DNA from: Saprospiraceae bacterium
Lineage (GTDB): Bacteria; Bacteroidota; Bacteroidia; Chitinophagales; Saprospiraceae
Length of the DNA stretch: 64,000 bases
Assembly (NCBI GenBank): GCA_021604865.1
Contig: BQJU01000031.1
Coordinates: forward strand, 22,981 to 86,980
Direction: 5' to 3'
Part shown: positions 19,263-27,828 of the stretch, piece after piece
How the letters are laid out: the number at the start of each line of letters is the position of its first letter
Numbering within the stretch: position 1 is the stretch's first letter
Position numbers and translations under genes: made by a program
Notes under the pieces: generated by a model
What the model was told of the DNA's origin: nothing
Databases searched by the model: none
What the model saw: the letters and a program-made list of their open reading frames with translations, nothing else

Positions 19263-20233
19263 TAGCCATAAAAAAATACGCAAATATTGCCCAGCTTCAG
19301 TCTTTGATTGCCCTGTTTTTCATGTGTCTGATATTGGCCTTGATGGCAGACAACTTCATGACCACAGACAATTTTTGGAACGTAATGCGCCAAATTTCTG
19401 TAAATGTCTGCATTTCCGTGGGCATGACGCTGGTGATTCTCACTGCCGGTATTGACCTGTCCGTCGGTTCAGTTCTGGCTTTATGCGGTGCGATCACTGC
19501 CGGATTGTTGAAATTTGGAATCAGCATTCCTTCAGCTAATCTCTTTATTGGTTTTACCGTTTTTGGTGCGGTCATCGCAGGAATGTTGGCAGGTGGTGTG
19601 ATGGGGCTTGTAAATGGTTATGCCGTAACCAGATTCAAAGTCCCTTCCTTTGTGGCTACGTTGGCCATGCTCACTATGGCACGCGGCTTCACCATGCTTT
19701 GGACACAAGGACACCCCATTACCGGGCTGGGAGATTCTTTTGGCTTTCTTGGAACGGGCTGGTTGCTGGGCATCCCCATGCCGGTTTGGATATCGGGAAT
19801 AGTTGTGTTCGTTGCAGTGATCCTTACCAATAAAACCCGCTTTGGGAGGCATGTCTACGCCATTGGTGGAAATGAAAATGCTGCAAGATTATCCGGCATC
19901 CCAATTACTAAGGTCAAGATATGGGTGTATGTTATCGCAGGCATACTTGCCGCTATTGGAGGTTTATTAGTTACGGCCCGGTTAGATTCTGCACAACCCA
20001 ATGCCGGTATGAGTTACGAGCTGGATGCGATAGCTGCGGTCGTTATAGGAGGCACTTCTTTGGCTGGAGGCCGAGGAACTATATTAGGAACCGTTTTGGG
20101 GGCAATGATTATTGGTGTGCTCAACAATGGCCTCATCTTACTCGATGTATCGCCATTTTGGCAGCAGGTCATCAAAGGCATGGTCATTCTTTTGGCCGTG
20201 ATCATTGACAAATCAAATCAGAAGGATGAGTGA
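19259..20233 (+). CDS. Sugar ABC transporter permease (RbsC family)
   Basis: This 324-aa hydrophobic protein has about eight to ten membrane segments. It carries the RbsC family signature LTAGIDLSVGSVLAL, the central GLVNGYAVTRFKVPSFVATLAM and the cytoplasmic coupling region ENAARLSGIPITKVK, followed by GGTSLAGGRGTILGT. It forms the membrane channel for the RbsA/RbsB-type components and overlaps the ATPase gene by 4 bp. Confidence 0.96.
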   Translation: MIAIKKYANIAQLQSLIALFFMCLILALMADNFMTTDNFWNVMRQISVNVCISVGMTLVILTAGIDLSVGSVLALCGAITAGLLKFGISIPSANLFIGFTVFGAVIAGMLAGGVMGLVNGYAVTRFKVPSFVATLAMLTMARGFTMLWTQGHPITGLGDSFGFLGTGWLLGIPMPVWISGIVVFVAVILTNKTRFGRHVYAIGGNENAARLSGIPITKVKIWVYVIAGILAAIGGLLVTARLDSAQPNAGMSYELDAIAAVVIGGTSLAGGRGTILGTVLGAMIIGVLNNGLILLDVSPFWQQVIKGMVILLAVIIDKSNQKDE

Positions 20234-20277
20234 TCATTACTCATTGCACATCATTCACCACTCACAATTCATCACTC

Positions 20278-21759
20278 ATGTCATTCATCCTAGCCATCGA
20301 TCAGGGGACCAGTAGTACCAAAACGATCATCTTTGATGTTCAGGGTAAAGCCAAATTCAAAGCAAGCGAACCGCTTAAAACGCATTACCTGGAAGGTAAC
20401 AGAGTGGAGCAGGAACCTGAGGTGATTTATAAAAACGTACTTGAATCTGTAAAAAAATGTCTCGCCGGATTTAAATCTCAAGGTGGCGATTGCTCGCAGA
20501 TAACAGCTTGTGGCATTTCAAATCAACGGGAGACATTCCTACTTTGGGATAAATCTGGAAAGCCACTTTACAATGCCGTAGTTTGGCAATGCAAACGATC
20601 CGTTGAGGTCTGTGACCGACTCAAAAGCGAAGGATTGGAATCCAAAATCAATCAAAAGACCGGATTGATTATCGATCCCTATTTCTCGGGCACGAAGGTC
20701 ATTTGGCTTTACGAAAACGAACAAAAAATCCAGGAAACAATTGATCAGGGAGAAGCGTACTTTGGAAACGTCGATACATGGTTGCTCTATAAAATGACCA
20801 AGGGCAAATCTTATATGACTGACTACACCAACGCTTCCCGCACCCTGTTTTTCAACCTGAAAGACTTAAAATGGGATCAGGAAATTTTGGCGGATTTTGG
20901 CTTGTCCAACTTGAAGCTGCCTGAACTGAAGCCATCCTCTTACCACTTTGGTCAAACCAACCTGGAGGGGTTGCTCGATCATGACATCAGCATCTCCGCC
21001 ATGATCGGCGATTCACATGCTGCCGCATTTGGTGAAGGCTGTTTCGAACCAGGCAATGCCAAGGCAACCCTGGGTACAGGCAGTTCAATTTTGATGAATA
21101 TCGGAAGTGCCCCCAAAACCTCTCAAAATGGTATGATAACCACCATTTGCTGGAGTACAGAAGATAGAATTGATTATGCCCTGGAAGGAATCATCGTTTC
21201 AGCAGGAGCTACCATTGAGTGGGTCAAAAATCAACTAGGCTTATTTGAAAACACGGGAGATTTGGAGCAAATATGCCTTTCGATGGATGATACTGGTGGC
21301 GTATATATCGTTCCTGCCTTTAGTGGTTTGGGGGCACCTCATTGGGACATGAACCGGAAAGCAAGCATTGAGGGTTTGTCATTTGATTCTACCAAAAACC
21401 ATGTGATCCGAGCTGCCGTAGAATCTGTGCCTTATCAAATCAAAGACGTGATTGTGGCAATGGAAGCTGACTCCGGCACACCGCTCACAGAACTCAAAAT
21501 AGATGGAGGCATTACCACCAACAAGTTCGTCGTCCAGTTTCTTGCTGACTTGCTGGATCGAAAAGTAACCAACATCAAAATTGAAGATGTCTCTGCTTTA
21601 GGGGCCGGCTATCTTGCAGGACTCAATGCTGGTGTTTATCAGAGTATCAATCAACTCAAAGGCTTCCATCAGGAGTCTACCAGCACCTTGGCTGGGCAAG
21701 ATTCAGAGAAGGTGAAAAAATTATATGAAGGGTGGAAACAAGTGATTCAATCGTTGTAA
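20278..21759 (+). CDS. FGGY-family carbohydrate kinase (candidate apulose kinase)
   Basis: ATG 20278 begins exactly at the family N-terminus (MSFILAIDQGTSSTKTIIFD), so the open frame upstream is not coding. The 493-aa protein resembles glycerol/xylulose kinases: GISNQRETFLLWD, AVVWQCKR, GDSHAAAFGEG, TLGTGSSILMN and the ATP-site KIDGGITTNKFVVQ. FGGY kinases phosphorylate sugars or polyols; with the isomerase and split transketolase the likely substrate is a ketopentose, D-apulose by context. The 45-bp junction before it is built of short repeats of TCATTCA/ACTCA. It ends the operon, followed by a hairpin. Confidence 0.88.
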   Translation: MSFILAIDQGTSSTKTIIFDVQGKAKFKASEPLKTHYLEGNRVEQEPEVIYKNVLESVKKCLAGFKSQGGDCSQITACGISNQRETFLLWDKSGKPLYNAVVWQCKRSVEVCDRLKSEGLESKINQKTGLIIDPYFSGTKVIWLYENEQKIQETIDQGEAYFGNVDTWLLYKMTKGKSYMTDYTNASRTLFFNLKDLKWDQEILADFGLSNLKLPELKPSSYHFGQTNLEGLLDHDISISAMIGDSHAAAFGEGCFEPGNAKATLGTGSSILMNIGSAPKTSQNGMITTICWSTEDRIDYALEGIIVSAGATIEWVKNQLGLFENTGDLEQICLSMDDTGGVYIVPAFSGLGAPHWDMNRKASIEGLSFDSTKNHVIRAAVESVPYQIKDVIVAMEADSGTPLTELKIDGGITTNKFVVQFLADLLDRKVTNIKIEDVSALGAGYLAGLNAGVYQSINQLKGFHQESTSTLAGQDSEKVKKLYEGWKQVIQSL

Positions 21760-21818
21760 AGAACATTTAAAAACAAGGCAAAATACAGCTGTTGCAATAA
21801 TACGACGCGCCCACTTTA

Positions 21819-21836
21819 ACTGGTTCGCAAACCAGT
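21819..21836. terminator. Small hairpin after the sugar operon
   Basis: ACTGGTT and AACCAGT form a perfect 7-bp stem with a 4-nt loop (CGCA), 60 bp after the kinase stop. There is no T-run, so it may be a weak terminator or an RNA processing site. Confidence 0.4.
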
Positions 21837-21897
21837 AGGTTCTTGAACACCTACTCACTTCAGGCCGGTAATTGTTATTTTAAAATTTAGAAAGCTC

Positions 21898-24672
21898 ATG
21901 AATCAGTACAAATTAGCATTATTTTTTCTTCTTATTTTGCTCTTTAACAATGCGTTAAACGCTCAGGAAGATGCGCCGGAAAGAATTCCTGAATATCCCA
22001 TCCCCTATGAATACCCAATGGTGGATGGCATCAAAGACGTTTTAAACCGGGTGCGTGGCTATTATGAATCTACCAGTCCACAAAAAATTATCGACGAAAA
22101 AGGCAATGAGATAACCGACTTTTCGAAATTGAATGAACATGCACAAGTGTCAAGTGGCTTCTCAAGCGAATGGTCCTACACCCATGGTGTTGTACTTTCC
22201 GCCTTCGACTACATCGACGATGTGACCGGTGATAAAACGTTTTTTGCCAACAATGCCAAGTTTTATGATTTTGTAATCAAGCACTTGCCCTATTTCCGAA
22301 AAAATGCAGAGAAATTTGGCAGCCAATCCAGCGGTTGGCGTGAAATCGTCAATATGCACGCACTCGACCACTGCGGCTCTATTGGTGCTGCGATGATCAA
22401 AACATATCAAAAAAATAAAAACGAGAAGTATCTCGAACTGATCAACATCACCGCAGATTACATTTCCAATAAACAATTCCGCCTGAAAGACGGCACCCTG
22501 GCCCGTCACCGTCCACAGTATCAATCAATCTGGGCAGACGATATATACATGAGTGTACCATTTCTTGCCAACATGGCTGTACTCACCGGAGATAATAAAT
22601 ATTTCGATGATGCAATTAAGCAGATTTTACAAATGGCCGATCGGCTCTATATCCCTGAGAAAGAGCTGTTCGATCATGGCTGGAATGTAACATCAGGTGA
22701 TTATGATCCACGTTTTTATTGGGGCCGTGCTAATGGTTGGACACTAATGGCGATGGCGGAATTGCTTAGCGTATTGCCGGAAGATTATTCGGGTCGGGAT
22801 AAGATTCTTCATCTATATCGGTCAATGGTCCGTAGCCTGACCGCCCTGCAAGACGGCACCGGTTTCTGGCATAATATGCTCGATAAAACCAATACCTATC
22901 TGGAAACATCCTGCACCGCTATGTTTACTTTTGCCATTGCCAAAGGCATCAATGAAGGATGGATCAACCATGTCTATGGGCCAGTGGCACTTACCGGTTG
23001 GAATGCTATTAAAACACGTGTCCTTGAAAATGGTGCCGTGGATGGTACCTGCGAAGGCACCACATTCGCACATGACAATACCTATTACTACTATCGTGGC
23101 AAAAGCATTTACGCGACACATGGCTATGGCCCTGTACTCTATGCCGGTGCAGAAATAATTCGCCTGTTGCAAAACGACAAATTCGATGTGCAACAAAACC
23201 GTATTAATGCCCGCAATAGTACCTTTCACTACCGCTTAAAAAGCGAATGGCCGAAGTTTAATGCCGGCCACACCTCTAACACTAGGAGCTTGGATAAGCC
23301 GCGGGTTATTGTCACCAGCGACGGAGAAATTGATGACGAGTGTTCTATTGTTCGATTCCTGCTCTATGCCAATGAATGGGATATTGAGGGCATTATCACT
23401 TCAAGTTCACAATATCACTGGCAGGGACACAAATGGGCCGGGGATGACTGGGCACAACCCTATCTTGCTGCGTATGGGCAGGTTTATCCCAATCTGGTGA
23501 AACATGATGCAGCCTACCCGTCACCGGCATACCTGTCGGAGCGGACGGTACTTGGAAACGTGAAGGCGGAAGGGGAAATGGACGAAGTGACGGCAGGATC
23601 GCAGCTTATTGTAAAAGTGTTGCTGGACGAATCGGACGACCGTCCTATCTGGATACAGGCTTGGGGTGGTACCAATACCATTGCCAGAGCACTGAAAACC
23701 ATCGAAGAAAAATACCCGGAGAAGATGGCATACGCAGCGAATAAAATGCGCTTCTTCTTTATCTGGGAGCAAGACTCGACTTACCAGAGCTACATTCACC
23801 TCCATTGGGGCAAGTATAATATCCAGACCATCATCTGCGACCAGTTTTGGGCCATCGCTTACCAATGGAATAAAATCTTACCTGACGATAAACTGAAATA
23901 CTTCAAAGGCGACTGGATGAAATCAAATATTCTGGAAGGTCACGGTCCACTCTGTTCACTCTACAAGGCACACGAGAAGGAAGATAAGAGAGGATTTAGA
24001 GCAGGTGAGCTTAAAGCTGAAGGTGATTTCAGATCAGAAGGTGATTCACCAGCATTTATATTTAATATCAACACCGGATTGCGCAATATGGAATCTCCGG
24101 CGTACGGAGGTTGGGGTGGCCGCTACATCAATGTTCGCGAGAATACATGGCTTGATCCTGTACCTGAACCTGACTACACCTATCCAGAAGGAAGATGGTA
24201 CACAAACACAGCCTGGGGTCGTACCTATATGAGGGATAAATATCCTGAGCATCTGGATTTAATGAATAAATATTTCAAACCTATTACCCATTGGGCTGAT
24301 GCATTGCAGAACGATTTTGCGTCGCGGGCCGACTGGTGTGTAAAACCATACGAGGAAGCAAACCACCCACCCGTGGTTGAGCTGGCTCATGCATTGGATC
24401 TGAAAGTCCGGCCGGGAGCGACGGTATTGCTGAATGCAGAAAAATCAGGCGATCCGGATGGTGATCAACTGATGTATAAATGGTGGCAATACCAGGAAGC
24501 AGGAACTTATGAAGGAACTATTGAGATCAAGAATGCCGGGAATCAGAAGGCTTCCTTCCAAATGCCTGGCAATGCTCCCAAAGGAAAAACGGTTCATATT
24601 ATCTGTGAGGTGACCGATAGCGGTACACCGCAATTAACCCGATATCAGCGGCTAGTTGTCGAAATTGAATAG
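21898..24672 (+). CDS. Two-enzyme fusion: GH105 unsaturated rhamnogalacturonyl hydrolase + DUF1593
   Basis: This secreted 924-aa protein has a signal peptide to about residue 23 (NALNAQ). Residues ~45-430 form a GH105 alpha/alpha barrel (FSSEWSYTHGVVLSAFDY, IWADDIYMSVPFLANMA, FYWGRANGWTLMAMAELL, ETSCTAMFTFAIAKGI), which removes 4,5-unsaturated galacturonate from rhamnogalacturonan fragments. From residue ~467 a DUF1593 nucleoside-hydrolase-like domain starts (RVIVTSDGEIDDECSIVRF; IWIQAWGGTNTIARAL), ending with an Ig-like module from ~822 (GDPDGDQLMYKWW). The C-terminal half is paralogous to the protein at 32585-34060. Joining these two domains suggests the DUF1593 part acts on the same pectic fragment. 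Confidence 0.9.
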   Translation: MNQYKLALFFLLILLFNNALNAQEDAPERIPEYPIPYEYPMVDGIKDVLNRVRGYYESTSPQKIIDEKGNEITDFSKLNEHAQVSSGFSSEWSYTHGVVLSAFDYIDDVTGDKTFFANNAKFYDFVIKHLPYFRKNAEKFGSQSSGWREIVNMHALDHCGSIGAAMIKTYQKNKNEKYLELINITADYISNKQFRLKDGTLARHRPQYQSIWADDIYMSVPFLANMAVLTGDNKYFDDAIKQILQMADRLYIPEKELFDHGWNVTSGDYDPRFYWGRANGWTLMAMAELLSVLPEDYSGRDKILHLYRSMVRSLTALQDGTGFWHNMLDKTNTYLETSCTAMFTFAIAKGINEGWINHVYGPVALTGWNAIKTRVLENGAVDGTCEGTTFAHDNTYYYYRGKSIYATHGYGPVLYAGAEIIRLLQNDKFDVQQNRINARNSTFHYRLKSEWPKFNAGHTSNTRSLDKPRVIVTSDGEIDDECSIVRFLLYANEWDIEGIITSSSQYHWQGHKWAGDDWAQPYLAAYGQVYPNLVKHDAAYPSPAYLSERTVLGNVKAEGEMDEVTAGSQLIVKVLLDESDDRPIWIQAWGGTNTIARALKTIEEKYPEKMAYAANKMRFFFIWEQDSTYQSYIHLHWGKYNIQTIICDQFWAIAYQWNKILPDDKLKYFKGDWMKSNILEGHGPLCSLYKAHEKEDKRGFRAGELKAEGDFRSEGDSPAFIFNINTGLRNMESPAYGGWGGRYINVRENTWLDPVPEPDYTYPEGRWYTNTAWGRTYMRDKYPEHLDLMNKYFKPITHWADALQNDFASRADWCVKPYEEANHPPVVELAHALDLKVRPGATVLLNAEKSGDPDGDQLMYKWWQYQEAGTYEGTIEIKNAGNQKASFQMPGNAPKGKTVHIICEVTDSGTPQLTRYQRLVVEIE

Positions 24673-24735
24673 CCATTTCTTTTTACAGATAAACAGGATA
24701 TAAAACAATAGTCCTTTTAATAGATAGATACGCAA

Positions 24736-24840
24736 GATCGGAACAATGTTACCGATAATGGTTACACGATGCTAGAGAAATACCTGAGTGCATGTTTGGA
24801 TATGGACAATTACATAGTAAGCGCGTCTGTTGAGATTTAA
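24736..24840 (+). pseudogene. Remnant of a PL1 pectate lyase C-terminus
   Basis: Reading from 24736 gives DRNNVTDNGYTMLEKYLSAC and then a stop after SVEI. This closely matches the end of the PL1 domain of the next gene (DRNNVAADGYTFLEKYLNS, near residue 455 of that protein). Only about 35 codons remain, with no start or lyase core. It therefore looks like the tail of a deleted, formerly adjacent pectate lyase gene, perhaps lost by recombination between tandem copies. Confidence 0.75.
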
Positions 24841-24861
24841 TAACAATTAAAAAGACATGTT

Positions 24862-27702
24862 ATGTATAAGCTTTTTTGTAAAGCAGTATTCCTGATCATC
24901 TTATTTTTCAGCTCTGCAATCGGATTCACTCAGAAGACGCTTGCATTCCCAGGCGCTGAAGGATACGGAAAATATACAATTGGAGGGCGAGGTGGGGCAG
25001 TATACGAAGTGACAAACCTCAATGATGCCGGTGAAGGTAGTCTTCGTGCTGCAGTTGAAGCAGCTGAACCTAGAACAGTTGTATTCAAAGTCTCCGGTAC
25101 AATAACGCTGAACAGTGAATTGAAGATTTCCCACCCTTATATTACCATAGCGGGGCAAACGGCACCGGGGGATGGGATTTGTATAAGAAGATACCCCATT
25201 GTAATTGGCGCCAGTCAGGTAATCATCCGGTATCTAAGGGTAAGAGTTGGGGATGAATCGGGGGATGATTCGGATGCTATTTCTGGTAGATACAATAAAC
25301 ACATTATCGTTGATCACGTCTCGGCAAGTTGGAGTATTGATGAAACCGTTTCTATTTACCATTGCGATAGCATTACGGTTCAGTGGTGCCTGGTATCAGA
25401 AAGCATGTATAATTCCAACCACGTGAAAGGCAGCCATGGGTTTGGCGGTATCTGGGGATCAAACTATAGTACGTACCATCATAACTTACTGGCACATCAC
25501 TCCAGTCGTAATCCGCGTTTCGCCTCGGGTTGCGGAAATACCGATTTCAGGAATAACGTGATCTATAATTGGGGCCATCAAAGCACCTATGGAGGGGAAA
25601 CACAACAGGTAGGTAATGCAAAATTTAATTTTTCCAATATCAATATGGTGGCCAATTATTATAAGCCGGGACCTGCAACCAAACCGGGCGAGGTATCGCA
25701 CCGTATTGCCAGTCCCTGGTCGCGCAATGAAGCTGCTGATTATGGGAAATGGCATATTTCCGACAATTTCATGTATGGTAATGCCACCGTTACTGCCGAT
25801 AACTGGAATGGCGGCGTACAACCTCAGGGTGGCTCTTCATTTATTGCAGGATTGAAACTGAATCAACCCTGGCCATCTATGGCTATTAACCAGCAAACTG
25901 CGGAAGAAGCCTATGCTGCTGTTCTTGATCATGTTGGGGCCACATTGCCCAAGCGCGACATATTGGATAACCGCATTGTTGACGAAGTCCGTAATGGATA
26001 TGCGACTTTTGAAGGAGCCGCATACAAAAAAGACCATTCCGTAACCGATGCCTCAAAAAAGAGCGGCATAATTGACTCACAGAAGGATGTTGGCGGCTGG
26101 CCGGAACTAAAAAGCATACCACCGCCTGCTGACACCGACCACGATGGTATGCCCGATGATTGGGAGAAGAAAAATGGCCTCAATCCCAATAATGCTGCGG
26201 ATAGAAATAATGTTGCAGCTGATGGTTACACCTTCCTGGAAAAATACCTGAACAGCATTGCATTAAACACGCCGACTGACAAGGCGCCATGGGAGCAACA
26301 TGGTAAACTTGAGGCTTCTCCCAATGGGCACACGATTCAACATAAAGACGGCACACCGTTTTTGTGGATCGGGGATACCGGCTGGGGCATGTTTCAACAA
26401 CTCACCCGTGAAGAGGTCAACCAATATTTGGATAACCGACAAAAACTGGGATTTACAGTCATTCAATCAGTAGCATTTTGGTATCCACATGGTGGCGGGA
26501 TGAAAAATGGCCCCCATAATGCCGCCAATGCTTACGGCCACCGCCCCTTCAGTGGTGAAGAAACTGCACCCAATACAGCCGAACCCTTGCTTGTAGAGGG
26601 TGGAAGTCCTGACGCTCCCAATGATTATTGGGATCATGTGGACTATGTAATTGAAGAGGTAAAAAAACGAAATATGTATTTGGCACTATTGCCTTGTTGG
26701 GGGCGCGCCTATATCACTCCGCAAATGGCTGGAGCTCAAAAAGAGTTCACCGAGGAGGAAGCCAGGACTTACGGTGCTTTTTTGGGGGAACGTTATCAGC
26801 AGGAACCACACATTCTTTGGGTTTTGGGTGGCGATGCCAAGGCACAAATCAAGGGGAAAGACAAATATAATAACTACCAGGATTGGGACATGCGTTCTGT
26901 CATCAGGGCCATGGCAGAGGGAATTGCACAGGGTGCGACCGGGCAGCAGCCCTCATGGGATCAAGCCCATCCGGCGTGGAGCGAGGTTTTCATGACTTAC
27001 CACCCAGATGGTGACGCTGCTGATAATTCTTCAAAATGGTTTCACGAAGATGCCTGGCTTACTGCCAATGGCGTAGAAGTTTGGAGAGAGGTGGACCTTG
27101 TCTACCCCATGATGTTAAGCGAATACCAACTTAAAAATCCGATAAAACCGAGTCTTTTCTTGGAAGGGTCTTATGAATTTGGATCTTATCGTCATGAATG
27201 TGGCTGGGTAACTCCTGTGAAGGTGCGCCGGCAAATTTACCATACATTCTTCGCCGGTGGCGCGGGGCATACCTATGGGGCAGGGCCGATTTGGGCCATG
27301 CGAGGCACGGGCGGAGATTACAACTGTGACTACACTTGGAAACAGGCACTGGCATTTCCTGCAGGAATTAATTTTGCAAGAGTAGTTAAAACATTTTTAA
27401 TAAAACATCTATGGTCTGAGTGGATACCTGATCAAAAGATCGTGGAGGGGCCAGCTGGTGAAGGTGAAAGCTTAAAAGTCGCTGTCGCCCTACCCTCTCG
27501 CCAAATGGCTTTAGTGTACTTTTCCAATAATTCCCAGGCAAAGATTAAAAATACGATGGACAAAGCAGCCATTGCCCATTGGTTTGATCCCCGCAATGGT
27601 AAAGAGGAGCAGGCAGACAACTTTAAACAGAATGAGATCCGGGACTTGGTTCCTCCAAAAGGTTGGGAAGACGCCATATTGGTCATGCAGGCTAGGGACT
27701 AA
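24862..27702 (+). CDS. Two-enzyme fusion: PL1 pectate lyase + GH140-like apiosidase
   Basis: This secreted 946-aa protein has a signal peptide ending at GFTQ. Residues ~24-460 are a right-handed beta-helix pectate lyase of the PL1 type (FPGAEGYGKYTIGGRGG, IIVDHVSASWSIDETVSIY, HHSSRNPRFASGCGNTDFRN with the conserved Arg) and a Ca-binding DTDHDGMPDDWEKKNGL tail. From residue 475 a DUF4038/GH140-type TIM barrel follows (FLWIGDTGWGMFQQLTREEV, ILWVLGGDAK, LFLEGSYEFG) with a C-terminal DUF5060-like sandwich (AIAHWFDPRNGKEE). Candidate catalytic residues are D658 and E768. GH140 removes D-apiose from pectin side chains, so this one protein would cut the galacturonan backbone and strip apiose. Confidence 0.88.
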   Translation: MYKLFCKAVFLIILFFSSAIGFTQKTLAFPGAEGYGKYTIGGRGGAVYEVTNLNDAGEGSLRAAVEAAEPRTVVFKVSGTITLNSELKISHPYITIAGQTAPGDGICIRRYPIVIGASQVIIRYLRVRVGDESGDDSDAISGRYNKHIIVDHVSASWSIDETVSIYHCDSITVQWCLVSESMYNSNHVKGSHGFGGIWGSNYSTYHHNLLAHHSSRNPRFASGCGNTDFRNNVIYNWGHQSTYGGETQQVGNAKFNFSNINMVANYYKPGPATKPGEVSHRIASPWSRNEAADYGKWHISDNFMYGNATVTADNWNGGVQPQGGSSFIAGLKLNQPWPSMAINQQTAEEAYAAVLDHVGATLPKRDILDNRIVDEVRNGYATFEGAAYKKDHSVTDASKKSGIIDSQKDVGGWPELKSIPPPADTDHDGMPDDWEKKNGLNPNNAADRNNVAADGYTFLEKYLNSIALNTPTDKAPWEQHGKLEASPNGHTIQHKDGTPFLWIGDTGWGMFQQLTREEVNQYLDNRQKLGFTVIQSVAFWYPHGGGMKNGPHNAANAYGHRPFSGEETAPNTAEPLLVEGGSPDAPNDYWDHVDYVIEEVKKRNMYLALLPCWGRAYITPQMAGAQKEFTEEEARTYGAFLGERYQQEPHILWVLGGDAKAQIKGKDKYNNYQDWDMRSVIRAMAEGIAQGATGQQPSWDQAHPAWSEVFMTYHPDGDAADNSSKWFHEDAWLTANGVEVWREVDLVYPMMLSEYQLKNPIKPSLFLEGSYEFGSYRHECGWVTPVKVRRQIYHTFFAGGAGHTYGAGPIWAMRGTGGDYNCDYTWKQALAFPAGINFARVVKTFLIKHLWSEWIPDQKIVEGPAGEGESLKVAVALPSRQMALVYFSNNSQAKIKNTMDKAAIAHWFDPRNGKEEQADNFKQNEIRDLVPPKGWEDAILVMQARD

Positions 27703-27747
27703 GAACTTGTTTGGAACTCGCTATTACTATATAGTATTAAATCTTTG

Positions 27748-27819
27748 GTAGTGCCGTAAAAGCGTTGATAGCTGATCACCAAAATCACACCCTAATATCA
27801 ACGCTTTTGGTACACTACA
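27748..27819. promoter_or_regulatory. Long imperfect inverted repeat
   Basis: The core AAAAGCGTTGATA (27758-27770) pairs perfectly with TATCAACGCTTTT (27796-27808); outer GTAGTG/CACTAC arms extend it. It lies between the PL1-GH140 and DUF5060 genes. It could act as a terminator of the former or as a regulator site for the latter; the 25-nt spacer is longer than a normal terminator loop. Confidence 0.5.
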
Positions 27820-27828
27820 AAATCTTTT

